Counted from the first letter of the stretch, positions 1 through 7,980 are shown. The stretch is 64,000 nt of DNA from Arthrobacter gandavensis (GCF_009192735.1 NZ_VTFU01000001.1:186001-250000); one strand, 5' to 3'. The notes: a model not told the origin generated them from the letters alone. A program made the numbers and translations.

Positions 1-1
1 C

Positions 2-166
2 GTGGATGTTCCCGTTTCGCACCAGTTCTACAAGGAAATCTCCTGGCTGTCCGCGAAGAAGATATCCACTGGCTGGCCGGCGGCGAAAGGCAAGGCGGCG
101 TACAGGCCAACTCAAACAGTTGCCCGGGATGCCATGGCCGCTTTCATGAAGCGCTGGGCATCGTAG
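2..166 (+). CDS. C-terminal fragment of a secreted SLH-like repeat protein (5' end outside window)
   Basis: An open frame runs in from the window edge and ends at TAG 164-166, giving 53 residues. The end reads like the last unit of the repeat found at the C-terminus of many secreted Arthrobacter proteins: a FYKEISWL-like helix, a GWP segment, then ARDAMAAFMKRW. In that family several such S-layer-homology-like repeats follow a catalytic domain and probably attach the protein to the cell envelope. The catalytic part lies outside the window, so the enzyme activity cannot be named. The assignment rests on the motif only. Confidence 0.6.
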   Translation: MDVPVSHQFYKEISWLSAKKISTGWPAAKGKAAYRPTQTVARDAMAAFMKRWAS

Positions 167-182
167 GAGGCCCACCCTCCGG

Positions 183-1160
183 TTAGCGGCCGGCGGCCAG
201 GGCGTCTGAGAGCGCCATGAACTCCTGGTCGATCTTCTGTGCTTCGGGATGGGCGTCGTACCAGGCCACCATTTCGGCAGCCCCCTCGGCAAAGGGAATT
301 TCCGCCGTGTATCCGGGCACCAGGGATTTGATCTTTGAGTTGTCAAAGATGACCGAGTGGGACTTGTCGCCCAGCAGACCCGGCCCGCGTCCGGGGTCCC
401 GGGAGGCAATGGTCTCCGAGGCCACGTGCACGAGCTCGGGTTTCGGCACTCCGGCGGCAGCCGCCAGGACGCGGTACACCTCGTTCCACGGCAGGAACTC
501 ATCCGAAGTAATGGTGTAGCTGTCGCCGATTGCCTCGCCCCGGCCCAGCAGACCGGTAAAGGCCCGGGCAAAGTCGCGGCTGTGGGTCAGCGTCCACAGC
601 GAGGTGCCGTCGCCGTGCACGATGACCGGCAGCCCGGCCCGCATCCGGTGCACGTCTGTCCAGCCGCCCATCAGGGGAATCATGGTGCGGTCATAGGTAT
701 GGGAAGGCCGCACCACAGTGCCCGGGAATCCTTCGTTCCGATAGGCGGATACCAGGAGGTCCTCGCAGGCAATTTTGTCCCGGGAGTACTGCCAGAACGG
801 ATTGCGCAGGGGAGTGGACTCAAGGATCGGGAGCCGGGCCGGGGGCTTCTGGTACGCCGAAGCCGAACTGATGAACACGTACTGTCCGGTCCGGCCGCGG
901 AACAGGTCCATGCCCGCGGCGAGCTGTTCGGGGACAAAGGAAATGAAGTCGGCAACGGCGTCGAACTCACGGCCCAGAAGAACTCTTGAAGCCGCCGCGG
1001 TGTCGCGGATGTCAGCATGCAGCACTTCCACGCCGGGCGGAGCAGGCCTGGCGGCGGAGACCCCGCGGTTCAGCAGTGTCACCCGATGCCCCAGCTGGCT
1101 GGCATGCTCGGCGACCGCCGAGCTGATGACACCGGTTCCGCCGATGAGAAGAATGTCCAT
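183..1160 (-). CDS. NAD-dependent epimerase/dehydratase (extended SDR)
   Basis: A 325-residue extended short-chain dehydrogenase/reductase. It starts MDILLIGGTGVISSAVAEHA, the glycine-rich NAD(P) loop of a Rossmann fold at residues 5-12. A YSRDKIACE segment near residue 130 supplies the YxxxK catalytic pair, and SxxSAYQ just before it fits the catalytic serine. Members act on nucleotide sugars or related carbonyl compounds; the substrate is not predictable here. An in-frame start 28 codons upstream exists, but the ATG at 1160 has AGGGAG about 6 nt ahead and puts the Rossmann strand at the N-terminus as expected. It stands alone; the next gene on the same strand ends 70 bp upstream. Confidence 0.85.
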   Translation of the reverse strand: MDILLIGGTGVISSAVAEHASQLGHRVTLLNRGVSAARPAPPGVEVLHADIRDTAAASRVLLGREFDAVADFISFVPEQLAAGMDLFRGRTGQYVFISSASAYQKPPARLPILESTPLRNPFWQYSRDKIACEDLLVSAYRNEGFPGTVVRPSHTYDRTMIPLMGGWTDVHRMRAGLPVIVHGDGTSLWTLTHSRDFARAFTGLLGRGEAIGDSYTITSDEFLPWNEVYRVLAAAAGVPKPELVHVASETIASRDPGRGPGLLGDKSHSVIFDNSKIKSLVPGYTAEIPFAEGAAEMVAWYDAHPEAQKIDQEFMALSDALAAGR

Positions 1161-1230
1161 GTGCACTCCCTGACTGGCCGTAAGAGCCGCGCCGGGGGGC
1201 CTGCGCGACACGGAGGAAAGTCCGCAGGGC

Positions 1231-1599
1231 CTATTCTGCAGCACAATCCGGTTTCTGTCCCGCTTCCGGACCGGCTTCCTGGCCGCCGGTGCGCTCGCCG
1301 AGGCCGGTCTTCCGGCCGCCGCTGGAGCGCCGGGTCACTGCGGACGCCCACACCCAGGTGGCCCGCCGGATACCGGCATCGGTCCACAGCACCTGTACCG
1401 CTTTGGCGTTCCAGGTGCATGCTTCGCCCTTCACCCGCTCGGCGGCGTTCGGGAACCGGATCCAGGCCCAGACGGGAATGCCCGGCACGGAGGTGGTGGC
1501 GGGATGGTGCTCAAAATCCAGCTCATCCGGCGTGAGCTCAATCGGCTCCGCGCGTCTGGCGTAGCGGGCGGCGAGCCGTGCCGCCGCTTCCTGATCCAT
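1231..1599 (-). CDS. Uncharacterised 122-residue protein, candidate SOS gene
   Basis: Not recognised as any named family. The N-terminal part (DQEAAARLAARYARRAEPI, residues 2-20) looks helical. It is followed by an acidic-to-aromatic stretch with VWAWIRF near residue 45 and WVWASAV near 85, and the last 30 residues are a Gly/Arg/Glu-rich, probably disordered tail. No signal peptide or membrane segment is visible. The ATG at 1599 has no Shine-Dalgarno; instead TACTTT lies 5 nt before it, so the mRNA may be leaderless. It is divergent from an SRAP gene, and a LexA-like box begins 10 nt upstream of its start. I infer possible DNA-damage control; the function is unknown. Confidence 0.7.
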   Translation of the reverse strand: MDQEAAARLAARYARRAEPIELTPDELDFEHHPATTSVPGIPVWAWIRFPNAAERVKGEACTWNAKAVQVLWTDAGIRRATWVWASAVTRRSSGGRKTGLGERTGGQEAGPEAGQKPDCAAE

Positions 1600-1608
1600 A
1601 CATAAAAG

Positions 1609-1624
1609 TAGAACACATATTCGA
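1609..1624. promoter_or_regulatory. Candidate LexA (SOS) box between divergent genes
   Basis: The 16 bp TAGAACACATATTCGA match the actinobacterial SOS consensus TCGAAC-N4-GTTCGA at 10 of 12 fixed positions. The site sits in the 73-bp gap between the small uncharacterised gene (start 1599, minus strand) and the SRAP gene (start 1673, plus strand), so one LexA dimer could repress both. It overlaps the -10/-35 region expected for a leaderless minus-strand transcript. SRAP genes are known SOS-associated genes, which supports the call. Confidence 0.6.
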
Positions 1625-1672
1625 ATCACCGGATGTCCCGGAAGAGTCCGTTCCCGGATGCACAATGGGAGC

Positions 1673-2497
1673 ATGTGCGGACGTTACGTAATGGCAAAGG
1701 CAACATCTGACCTAGTGGCAGCCTTCAACGCCGAACAAGCGGTGGGGGATGACATTGCCCCGTCCTGGAATGTGGCCCCCACTGACGATGTGCGGATTGT
1801 CACCGAGCGTGCCCGCCGCCGTGCAGGTGCCGGCGAGGGTAAGGGAGCGGACGACGGCGAGGGTAAGGGCGCCGACGACGGCGAGGGGGAACACGGCGGC
1901 GGCAGCGGGCACGGCGGGCGCCCTGACGGAAGCGCGTCCCCTGACGTCACCGTCCGGCGGCTGGCAACCGCCAAATGGGGTTTGGTGCCCGTCTGGGCGA
2001 AGGATGCCAAGATTGGTGCCCGGATGATCAACGCCCGCCGGGAAACCGTCCTGGAGAAGCCGGCGTTCCGGAAAGCGGCAAGGAAGCGCCGGGCGCTGGT
2101 TCCGGCCGACGGCTACTACGAGTGGGAAAAATCGGGATCCACCAAGATTCCCACCTACTTGTACTCCCCGACCGAGGATCCGTTGGCGTTTGCCGGACTC
2201 TATGAGTACTGGCCGGACCCTTCGCTGCCCGAGGACCATGAGCACAAGTGGCTGGTCAGCTTCACCATCATCACCACGCAGGCCAGCGACGCCCTGGGGC
2301 ACATCCACGACCGTACGCCGCTGATCGTTCCGCCGGACCTCTATGGAGATTGGCTGGACCCGCTGTTGTCCGAAACCACGGACGTCCAGCAGCTGCTCGA
2401 CGCGGTTCCGGAACCGGTGCTGACTCCGCGGGTGGTTTCCAGCGAAGTGAACTCGGTCCGCAACAACGGACCCCAGCTGATCCTTCCGGCGGATTGA
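1673..2497 (+). CDS. SRAP-family protein (HMCES/YedK-like abasic-site crosslinker), copy 1
   Basis: A 274-residue SOS response-associated peptidase-family protein. SRAP proteins shield abasic sites in single-stranded DNA by linking their own Cys2 to the sugar. The start is fixed by MCGRY: removal of Met must expose Cys2, so the ATG at 1673 is used rather than the in-frame one 5 codons upstream. Other hallmarks are present: SWNVAPTDD, INARRETVLEKPAFR, PADGYYEWEK (active-site Glu) and HIHDRTPLI (active-site His). A glycine/acidic insertion at about residues 50-85, made of a repeated GKGADDGE unit, interrupts the fold and is unusual. A LexA-like box lies 49-64 bp upstream. A paralogue starts at 13542. 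Confidence 0.93.
   Translation: MCGRYVMAKATSDLVAAFNAEQAVGDDIAPSWNVAPTDDVRIVTERARRRAGAGEGKGADDGEGKGADDGEGEHGGGSGHGGRPDGSASPDVTVRRLATAKWGLVPVWAKDAKIGARMINARRETVLEKPAFRKAARKRRALVPADGYYEWEKSGSTKIPTYLYSPTEDPLAFAGLYEYWPDPSLPEDHEHKWLVSFTIITTQASDALGHIHDRTPLIVPPDLYGDWLDPLLSETTDVQQLLDAVPEPVLTPRVVSSEVNSVRNNGPQLILPAD
1832..1888 (+). repeat. 24-bp tandem repeat inside SRAP copy 1
   Basis: Two 24-bp units (1832-1855 and 1856-1879) and part of a third encode the repeated GEGKGADD peptide. They create a flexible acidic linker in the SRAP protein that copy 2 lacks in this form. The length could vary between strains through slippage. Confidence 0.75.
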
Positions 2498-2518
2498 TCC
2501 CGCCGGAAGGATCAGCTG
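2474..2518. terminator. Perfect 19-bp stem, bidirectional terminator
   Basis: Arms CAGCTGATCCTTCCGGCGG (2474-2492) and its exact reverse complement (2500-2518) flank a 7-nt loop. It lies between the converging SRAP gene (ends 2497) and aldo-keto reductase (ends 2535). The SRAP stop codon TGA falls inside the loop, so the last SRAP codons form the 5' arm. There is no long T-run on either side, which is common for GC-rich actinobacterial terminators. Confidence 0.8.
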
Positions 2519-2534
2519 TGAGGAGCAAACGCGG

Positions 2535-3506
2535 CTACCAGGCGTAGTCCTCCGGCGCCGTGCGGTGGCCCGGGAAAATGGTGTCCAGGCGGCCGAGCAT
2601 GTCAGCGTCCAGCTCCACGTCCAGTGCCTTCAACGCGTCATCGAGCTGGTCCTGGATCCGCGGACCGACGATGGGGGCGGTGACCGCCGGCTGGTGCAGC
2701 AGCCAGGCCAGGGCGAGGATTCCGGGGGCAACTCCGATTTCGTCAGCGAAGTCCTCGTACTGAACCAGGGCATCCCTGTGGGTCTCCAGCGCCTCCTTGG
2801 CCCGGCCCTCCGTCCGGCGTCCGCCCTGCTCCGTTTTCTTCAGCACGCCGCCCAGCAGGCCACCCTCCAGCGGAGACCACGGCAGCAGTCCCAGCCCGTA
2901 ATGCTGGGCTGCCGGAATAACCTCGAGCTCCACCGTGCGGCTGATCAGGTTGTAAATGGACTGTTCGCTGACAAGGCCGTTGAAGTTCCGGCGCCGGGCA
3001 GCCTCCTGCGCCTGGCTGATGTGCCAGCCAGCGAAGTTCGAGCTGCCGTTGTAGATAATCTTTCCCTGCTGGACAGCCACTTCCATGGCCTGCCAAATCT
3101 CGTCCCAGGGCGTGTTCCGGTCAACGTGGTGGAACTGGTAGAGGTCGATGTAATCGGTTTGCAGGCGTTTGAGGCTTGCGTCCAGCGCCCGGCGGATATT
3201 CAGCGCCGACAGGAAAGTGTCGTTGGGCTTTTCGCTCATCGATCCGTACAGCTTGGTGGCCAGCACGGTGTCCTCCCGCCGTCCACCGCCCTTGGCGAAC
3301 CACCGGCCCACGATTTCCTCGGTCCATCCCTTGTTTTCACCCCAGCCGTAGACGTTGGCGGTGTCAAAGAAATTAATGCCTGCCTCGCGCGCGGAGTCCA
3401 TGATGGCGTGTGCATCGGACTCCTCGGTCTTGGGCCCAAAGTTCATGGTGCCCAGGCAGAGGCGGGAAACGCTGAGGCCGGACCGGCCAAGATGGGTGTA
3501 CTGCAT
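2535..3506 (-). CDS. Aldo-keto reductase
   Basis: A 323-residue NADPH-dependent aldo-keto reductase with the (beta/alpha)8 fold. The catalytic tetrad is visible: Asp in FFDTANVYGWG, Tyr in the same segment, Lys in VLATKLYG and His in YQFHHVD. GTMNFGP near residue 18 and QSIYNLISR near 190 match the voltage-gated-channel-beta-like/tyrosine-auxotrophy AKR group. The likely role is reduction of carbonyls; the physiological substrate is unknown. The ATG at 3506 begins MQYTHLGRSGLSVSRL, the usual family start, with GAGGA 5 nt ahead. It is divergent from the second aldo-keto reductase at 3664. Confidence 0.92.
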   Translation of the reverse strand: MQYTHLGRSGLSVSRLCLGTMNFGPKTEESDAHAIMDSAREAGINFFDTANVYGWGENKGWTEEIVGRWFAKGGGRREDTVLATKLYGSMSEKPNDTFLSALNIRRALDASLKRLQTDYIDLYQFHHVDRNTPWDEIWQAMEVAVQQGKIIYNGSSNFAGWHISQAQEAARRRNFNGLVSEQSIYNLISRTVELEVIPAAQHYGLGLLPWSPLEGGLLGGVLKKTEQGGRRTEGRAKEALETHRDALVQYEDFADEIGVAPGILALAWLLHQPAVTAPIVGPRIQDQLDDALKALDVELDADMLGRLDTIFPGHRTAPEDYAW

Positions 3507-3663
3507 AAAATCCTCGCTTGGAGTGGAAGGTGGAATTCTGCGTCTCTCGGGGAGGCGCTCGGTGCAGGACCCATTCTGCGCGGTCCGGCGCACTCCGGCT
3601 AGGGGTACCGTGAGGCCCCTCCCGACAAATAGGGTTGGAGACCAACCGCTACGAAAGGCCGAC

Positions 3664-4500
3664 ATGACCCACCAAAATGTTCCCGGAGTGACGCTGAACA
3701 ACGGAGTCCGCATTCCACAGCTCGGATTCGGTGTTTTCCAGATTCCGAATGAAAATACGCAGATGGCCGTTGAAGCGGCGCTCGAGGCCGGCTACCGGCA
3801 CATTGACACCGCGGCGGCCTACCGCAACGAAGCGGGTGTTGGTGCTGCGGTTGCGGCCTCGGGCATTCCCCGGGAGGACCTTTTCATCACCACCAAGCTC
3901 CGCAACGGCGACCAGGCGAGGGCACGGGCCGCTTTCGAGGACAGCCGGGCTGCCCTTGGTCTGGAACAGGTGGACCTTTACCTGATTCATTGGCCGGTGC
4001 CGTCCCAGGGATTGTTCCTGCAGGCCTGGAAAGACATGGAGCAGATCTATTCCGACGGATTGGTCCGCGCCATCGGCGTCTCCAACTTCCTTCCGGAACA
4101 TTTGGACGAACTGACCGGCGCCGCCGACGTCGCTCCCGCCGTGAACCAGATCGAGCTGCATCCGACGTTCGCGCAGCGTGCGCTCGCGGACGCCACCCGC
4201 CGCCACGGCATTGCGGTGGAGGCTTACAGCCCGCTGGGGCAGGGCGAAGACCTGGAGAACAGCGCGGTCCTGGAAATCGCGCTTAATCACGGAGCAACCC
4301 CGGCCCAGGTGGTGCTGGCATGGCAGCTGGCCTCGGGGAACATTGCCATCCCCAAGTCGGTGACCCCGGAGCGCATCCGGGAGAATCTCGAATCGGTCAG
4401 CGTGGAGCTCACGCCCGCCGAGATGGAACGGATCAACGAGCTCGACGCCGGCATGCGGCTTGGAGCGGATCCCGCCACTGCCTCCTTCAGCCAGTACTGA
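3664..4500 (+). CDS. Aldo-keto reductase, 2,5-diketo-D-gluconate reductase type
   Basis: A 278-residue aldo-keto reductase of the short AKR5-like type. It begins MTHQNVPGVTLNNGVRIPQL. YRHIDTAAAYRNE carries the catalytic Asp and Tyr, ITTKLRN the Lys and YLIHWPVP the His; IPKSVTPERIRENL near the C-terminus is the NADPH-phosphate binding motif. Homologues reduce 2,5-diketogluconate, methylglyoxal and other small carbonyls. The ATG at 3664 has GAAAGG at a normal distance. It is divergent from the aldo-keto reductase at 3506 and only distantly similar to it, so this is not a recent duplication. Confidence 0.92.
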   Translation: MTHQNVPGVTLNNGVRIPQLGFGVFQIPNENTQMAVEAALEAGYRHIDTAAAYRNEAGVGAAVAASGIPREDLFITTKLRNGDQARARAAFEDSRAALGLEQVDLYLIHWPVPSQGLFLQAWKDMEQIYSDGLVRAIGVSNFLPEHLDELTGAADVAPAVNQIELHPTFAQRALADATRRHGIAVEAYSPLGQGEDLENSAVLEIALNHGATPAQVVLAWQLASGNIAIPKSVTPERIRENLESVSVELTPAEMERINELDAGMRLGADPATASFSQY

Positions 4501-4573
4501 TGACGGCGCTCAGTCCGCAGACGGACGGGCTGGGGTAGCCTGAACACCAAAACCTGAACCACAAGGAGGCTCG

Positions 4574-5362
4574 GTGCCCGAGTCGTATTACCGCGCCCTG
4601 GGCGAGGACAGCTTTGAATCCACTATCCACACCCAGGGTGCGTGGAATGACCATGAGCAGCACATGTCACCTGTCGCGGGGATCCTTGCCTACGCCTTGG
4701 AGAACTGCAGCCCCCGCGAAGACATGCGCCTGGCACGGATCAGTTACGACATCCTGGGCGTCATTCCCCGCGGCACCTTTGATGTGCGAACGAAGATTCT
4801 TCGGCCCGGACGCACCATCGAACTGCTCGAGGCGGAGCTGATCGCGGAAGGCCGGACGGCGGTGCGGGCCACCGCGTGGCGGCTGGTGAAGGGCTCGACG
4901 GCGGAAGTCGCGGCCCTCGAGGACGCCCGGATGCCGGGACCGGACGGGCTGGAAACAGCTCAGGGAATGACCCAGTGGCCGGGAGACTTTATCGGTTCCC
5001 TCGATTTCCGCGCGGTTGAGGGCCTGCGGCCGGGCCGCGGCCAGGTGTGGGTACGCACGCCGTACGAGATGATTGCCGGCACGCCCGCCAGCGATCTCGT
5101 GCGCCTGGTGGGGCTGGTGGACACCGCCAACGGCATCGCGGCGCGGGTGCCCCCGGGCGGGGACAGCTACATGTTTCCCAACGTCGACCTGCAGATCCAC
5201 CTCCACCGTTCGCCCCGCGGCGAGTGGCTGGGGCTGGACACGCGGGTCACGTTCGGCATCGACGGCATTGGCCTGACGTCGTCTGTCCTTCATGATTCCG
5301 AAGGTCCCTTCGGGCGCAGCGAACAGATCCTGACCGTGCGCCGTCTGGGCCGGAACAGCTAG
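4574..5362 (+). CDS. Thioesterase-family protein (double hotdog, TesB-like)
   Basis: A 262-residue protein resembling the acyl-CoA thioesterase-like family (4HBT_3). It shows two hotdog-like halves. The first has a helix after HMSPVAGILAYALEN and the RISYDILGVIPRGTFDV strand; the second has GWTR-like sequence around LGLDTRVTFGIDGIGLTSSVLHD. It probably hydrolyses acyl-CoA thioesters; the chain length is unknown. The GTG start at 4574 has a strong AAGGAGG 5 nt upstream, and a TAGCCT -10-like element lies at 4536-4541. The gene 8 bp downstream (lipoate-ligase-like) is likely cotranscribed. Confidence 0.82.
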   Translation: MPESYYRALGEDSFESTIHTQGAWNDHEQHMSPVAGILAYALENCSPREDMRLARISYDILGVIPRGTFDVRTKILRPGRTIELLEAELIAEGRTAVRATAWRLVKGSTAEVAALEDARMPGPDGLETAQGMTQWPGDFIGSLDFRAVEGLRPGRGQVWVRTPYEMIAGTPASDLVRLVGLVDTANGIAARVPPGGDSYMFPNVDLQIHLHRSPRGEWLGLDTRVTFGIDGIGLTSSVLHDSEGPFGRSEQILTVRRLGRNS

Positions 5363-5370
5363 GCCGCGCC

Positions 5371-6180
5371 ATGCCGCAAGACCCGCCGCCCCTCGCCGTC
5401 GTACGCCAGGGTGCCAGTCTTGGAGCAGCCGGCGACTTGGACTTCGCCCTTGCAATGCTGGCTGCCGCCCGCGCCGGCGGCCTGGGCCCCACACTCCGGC
5501 TGTACCGTCCGCTGCCCACCGTGGCGCTGGGCCAGCGTGATGCCCGGCTTCCCGGATTCGACGCTGCGGCCGAAGCCTGCCGGGCCCAGGGCTTTGAACC
5601 GCTCGTCCGGAAGGCCGGCGGCCGCGCCGCCGCCTACCACCACGGCTGCCTGATCCTGGACCATGTGGAGCCCGGGGGTGATGGGGTGGCGGGATCCCGG
5701 CCGCGGTTCGCCGCGTTCGGTGAGCTGTACGCGTCCGCACTGCGAGCAGCCGGCGTCGACGCCGCTGTGGGGGAGATTCCCGGTGAATACTGCCCGGGAG
5801 AGTTCACCGTTCACGGCACTACGGGCACCGGACGCAAAATCAAGCTGGTCGGTACGGCCCAGCGCGTGGTCAACGGAGCGTGGCTCTTTTCCTCAGTGGT
5901 TGTCGTACAGGATGCCGCACCGCTGCGCCGGGTCCTCTCCCACTGCTACTCCGCGCTGGGACTGGAATGGAATCCGGAAACCGCCGGGGCAGCGGAGGAC
6001 GCAACGGTCACGGCGGACGCCGCCGGGACACCGGAAGCAGTATCGGTCGAGTCCGTCGCAGCGGCACTGATTGACGCCTATGCGGCCGCCCGGTCCGTGG
6101 CCTCCGTGAGTTTCGGGACCCTTGCAGCTTCCGTTGGCAGCCGCAGCGCCACCGTGCCAAATGCCGTCCCTGTCCAGTAA
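5371..6180 (+). CDS. Lipoate-protein ligase A / biotin-lipoate transferase family protein
   Basis: A 269-residue protein of the BPL/LplA/LipB fold. TVALGQRDARLPGFDAAAEAC and VRKAGGRAAAYHHGCLILDH (about residues 48-95) match the lipoate-binding loop region, and TGRKIKLVGTAQRVVNGAWL (about 152-171) holds the catalytic Lys region. It would activate or transfer lipoate or octanoate to E2 and GcvH lysines. Related proteins can also be amidotransferases, and no lipoyl-pathway gene is nearby to decide. The C-terminal 50 residues are Ala/Val-rich and variable. It follows the thioesterase gene by 8 bp. Confidence 0.8.
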   Translation: MPQDPPPLAVVRQGASLGAAGDLDFALAMLAAARAGGLGPTLRLYRPLPTVALGQRDARLPGFDAAAEACRAQGFEPLVRKAGGRAAAYHHGCLILDHVEPGGDGVAGSRPRFAAFGELYASALRAAGVDAAVGEIPGEYCPGEFTVHGTTGTGRKIKLVGTAQRVVNGAWLFSSVVVVQDAAPLRRVLSHCYSALGLEWNPETAGAAEDATVTADAAGTPEAVSVESVAAALIDAYAAARSVASVSFGTLAASVGSRSATVPNAVPVQ

Positions 6181-6241
6181 CCTGTGCATCGATCAGTAAG
6201 CTTGCTTTAGGTTCTGCACACCGCCGTAAGAAGGAAGACCC

Positions 6242-7069
6242 GTGGCCATCAACACGACCAAGAAAACCTCAGCCAAAAAAACGACCAAGAACACCGTGGA
6301 AAACACGGCCCTGCGCCTCAAGGCAGTCCTGGAGGTCCTGGCCGCCGAGGATCCGTCGGCAGAGCGGCGGATCAGCCGGGGAGAGGTCCTCGCCGCCGCC
6401 GTGACCCGGGTACCGCTGGAAGGCCGGGAAGCGGAGCTGCTGGCCAGTGGCGCCGCCCGGGGGGAGCGTTCCCTCGCCACGGCCACCACCAAGCTGGTCA
6501 AAGCCGGCTGGATCATCAAGGAAGGGCGGGCCGGCTGGAGCATTACGGCGCATGGCCGCCGTGCCCTGGAGGATTTCCCGGCAACAGCGGACCTGCTCGC
6601 AGCCATGGAACATCCGGCTCCGGCAGCGGAGGACCCTTCCTCAGCTGATCCCGAAACAGTCATTGAAGAGGCGCTGCAGGAAGCCGCAGTTGTGCCGGAG
6701 GCTCCGCAGGAACAGCACGGGGCGCATCAGGGTGCCGAAAGCCCCGAGCCGTCCTTTCCCCAGCCCGGCGCCGTCGTGGTGGCTGGAAACTTTGGCGGCA
6801 TCGTGGGCGGCGCGGACTGGGATCCGGCGGGTGCGGAACTGCAGCTCACCTTTGACCGCAGCGACGAACTGTGGAAGCTGACCCTGGATCTTCCGGCCGG
6901 ACACTATGAGTACAAGGTGGCGCTGGACGGTTCGTGGGAGGAGAACTACGGCAGGGACGGACACCGGGACGGAGCAAATTCCGAGATGTCGCACGACGGC
7001 GGAGCACTCACGTTCCTCTACGACCACGCGACGCACCTGGTCATCACCAAGCCGGACGTTAACGGATAG
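6242..7069 (+). CDS. Winged-helix (Mrr-N-like) protein with C-terminal pullulanase X25-type domain
   Basis: 275 residues in three parts. Residues 1-20 are Lys/Thr-rich and basic. About 20-115 form a helical domain (LRLKAVLEVLAAEDP ... ATTKLVKAGWIIKEGRAGWSITAHGRRALEDFP) with the layout of the winged-helix N-terminal domain of Mrr-type restriction proteins. An acidic Pro/Ala linker follows. About 175-270 resemble the X25 carbohydrate-associated beta-domain of pullulanases (DWDPAGAELQLTF, LPAGHYEYKVALDGSWEENYG). No catalytic glycosidase residues or signal peptide are present, so the common label 'glycosidase' is not supported. A role linking DNA binding to glycan sensing would be pure inference. 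GTG start 6242 with AAGGAAG upstream. Confidence 0.7.
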   Translation: MAINTTKKTSAKKTTKNTVENTALRLKAVLEVLAAEDPSAERRISRGEVLAAAVTRVPLEGREAELLASGAARGERSLATATTKLVKAGWIIKEGRAGWSITAHGRRALEDFPATADLLAAMEHPAPAAEDPSSADPETVIEEALQEAAVVPEAPQEQHGAHQGAESPEPSFPQPGAVVVAGNFGGIVGGADWDPAGAELQLTFDRSDELWKLTLDLPAGHYEYKVALDGSWEENYGRDGHRDGANSEMSHDGGALTFLYDHATHLVITKPDVNG

Positions 7070-7104
7070 ATCCCGGAGGTATGGCGCCGGGGCGCCTGCC
7101 GTCC

Positions 7105-7980
7105 TCAGCGGTCCGCAGCCTCCGGCGTCAGGCCGTGCCGGGACAGGAAGCCCAGCACCGTCTCGGCCACCACCTGCCAGCTGTGGTCAATTACCAGCGA
7201 GTGTCCGCTGCCGGCAATCTCCAGGTACTCCGTGGGCGATGGCGAGGACCGGTACCGCCGGGCCTCCGCCCGGACCACCGTGGCAGGAACAACGCGGTCT
7301 TCGCTTGCTCCGGTCAGCAGCAGCGGACCCCTCGCCGCCGACGTATTGACCCGCACGGGGGAGCGCGGATTGATGTTGGCTTCCGCGGCCTGAAACAGCG
7401 GCCGGCCCGGGGCCGGCATCACGCAGGTGGCATGCAGGTCATTGGACTCGCGTTCCGACACGGCATTGGCGAAGGTCCGGCGGAAGTGCTGCGGCGATTG
7501 GCGGAGGATTTTCCGCCGGTTCAGGGGATTCCACAGCATGGGCAGCGATGACCGCAGCTGGACCGGCGACAGCCGCAGCACGCCCCGGAAGCGGGTTGGC
7601 GCCAGGGCCGCGGCTCCCGCGGCGGCGCCGCTGGCGAGCAGCTGCTGGGCCACCAGCCCGCCCAACGAGTGCCCCACTACTATGGGAGGCTTCCGCAGCC
7701 CGCTGATGAATTCCTCGTAGTGAATCAAAACCTCCCGGATGCCCGTTCTGGCCATGAGCCCCGGGAAGGCGTTGGCCGCCGGCAGTGCCTCGGGTTCTCC
7801 CGGCCAACCGGGAGCCACCGGGTCATAGCCGTGCTCGCGGAACAGGTCCAGCCACGGGTCCCAGCTGCTGGCGTGCAGCCACAGCCCGTGGACGAACACC
7901 ACGGGCGTGCGGTCCCCGGGGCGCACCGACCCCGAATCCGTGGAGGGGTAGGGGGTCCGCAGGCTCCCGGCAGGGGTCAT
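7105..7980 (-). CDS. Alpha/beta hydrolase
   Basis: A 291-residue alpha/beta-hydrolase fold enzyme. VVFVHGLWLHASSWDPW (about residue 30) provides the oxyanion HG motif, VVGHSLGGLVAQ (about 103) the nucleophile elbow with catalytic Ser, GASEDRVVP the acid, and GSGHSLVID the His near the C-terminus. The cap region around residues 120-200 is typical for esterases and lipases; the substrate is unknown. ATG 7980 is preferred over the in-frame ATG at 7998 because AGGAG lies 8 nt ahead of it. The lipase-maturation-factor homologue upstream on the same strand may be in the same transcript. Confidence 0.88.
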   Translation of the reverse strand: MTPAGSLRTPYPSTDSGSVRPGDRTPVVFVHGLWLHASSWDPWLDLFREHGYDPVAPGWPGEPEALPAANAFPGLMARTGIREVLIHYEEFISGLRKPPIVVGHSLGGLVAQQLLASGAAAGAAALAPTRFRGVLRLSPVQLRSSLPMLWNPLNRRKILRQSPQHFRRTFANAVSERESNDLHATCVMPAPGRPLFQAAEANINPRSPVRVNTSAARGPLLLTGASEDRVVPATVVRAEARRYRSSPSPTEYLEIAGSGHSLVIDHSWQVVAETVLGFLSRHGLTPEAADR

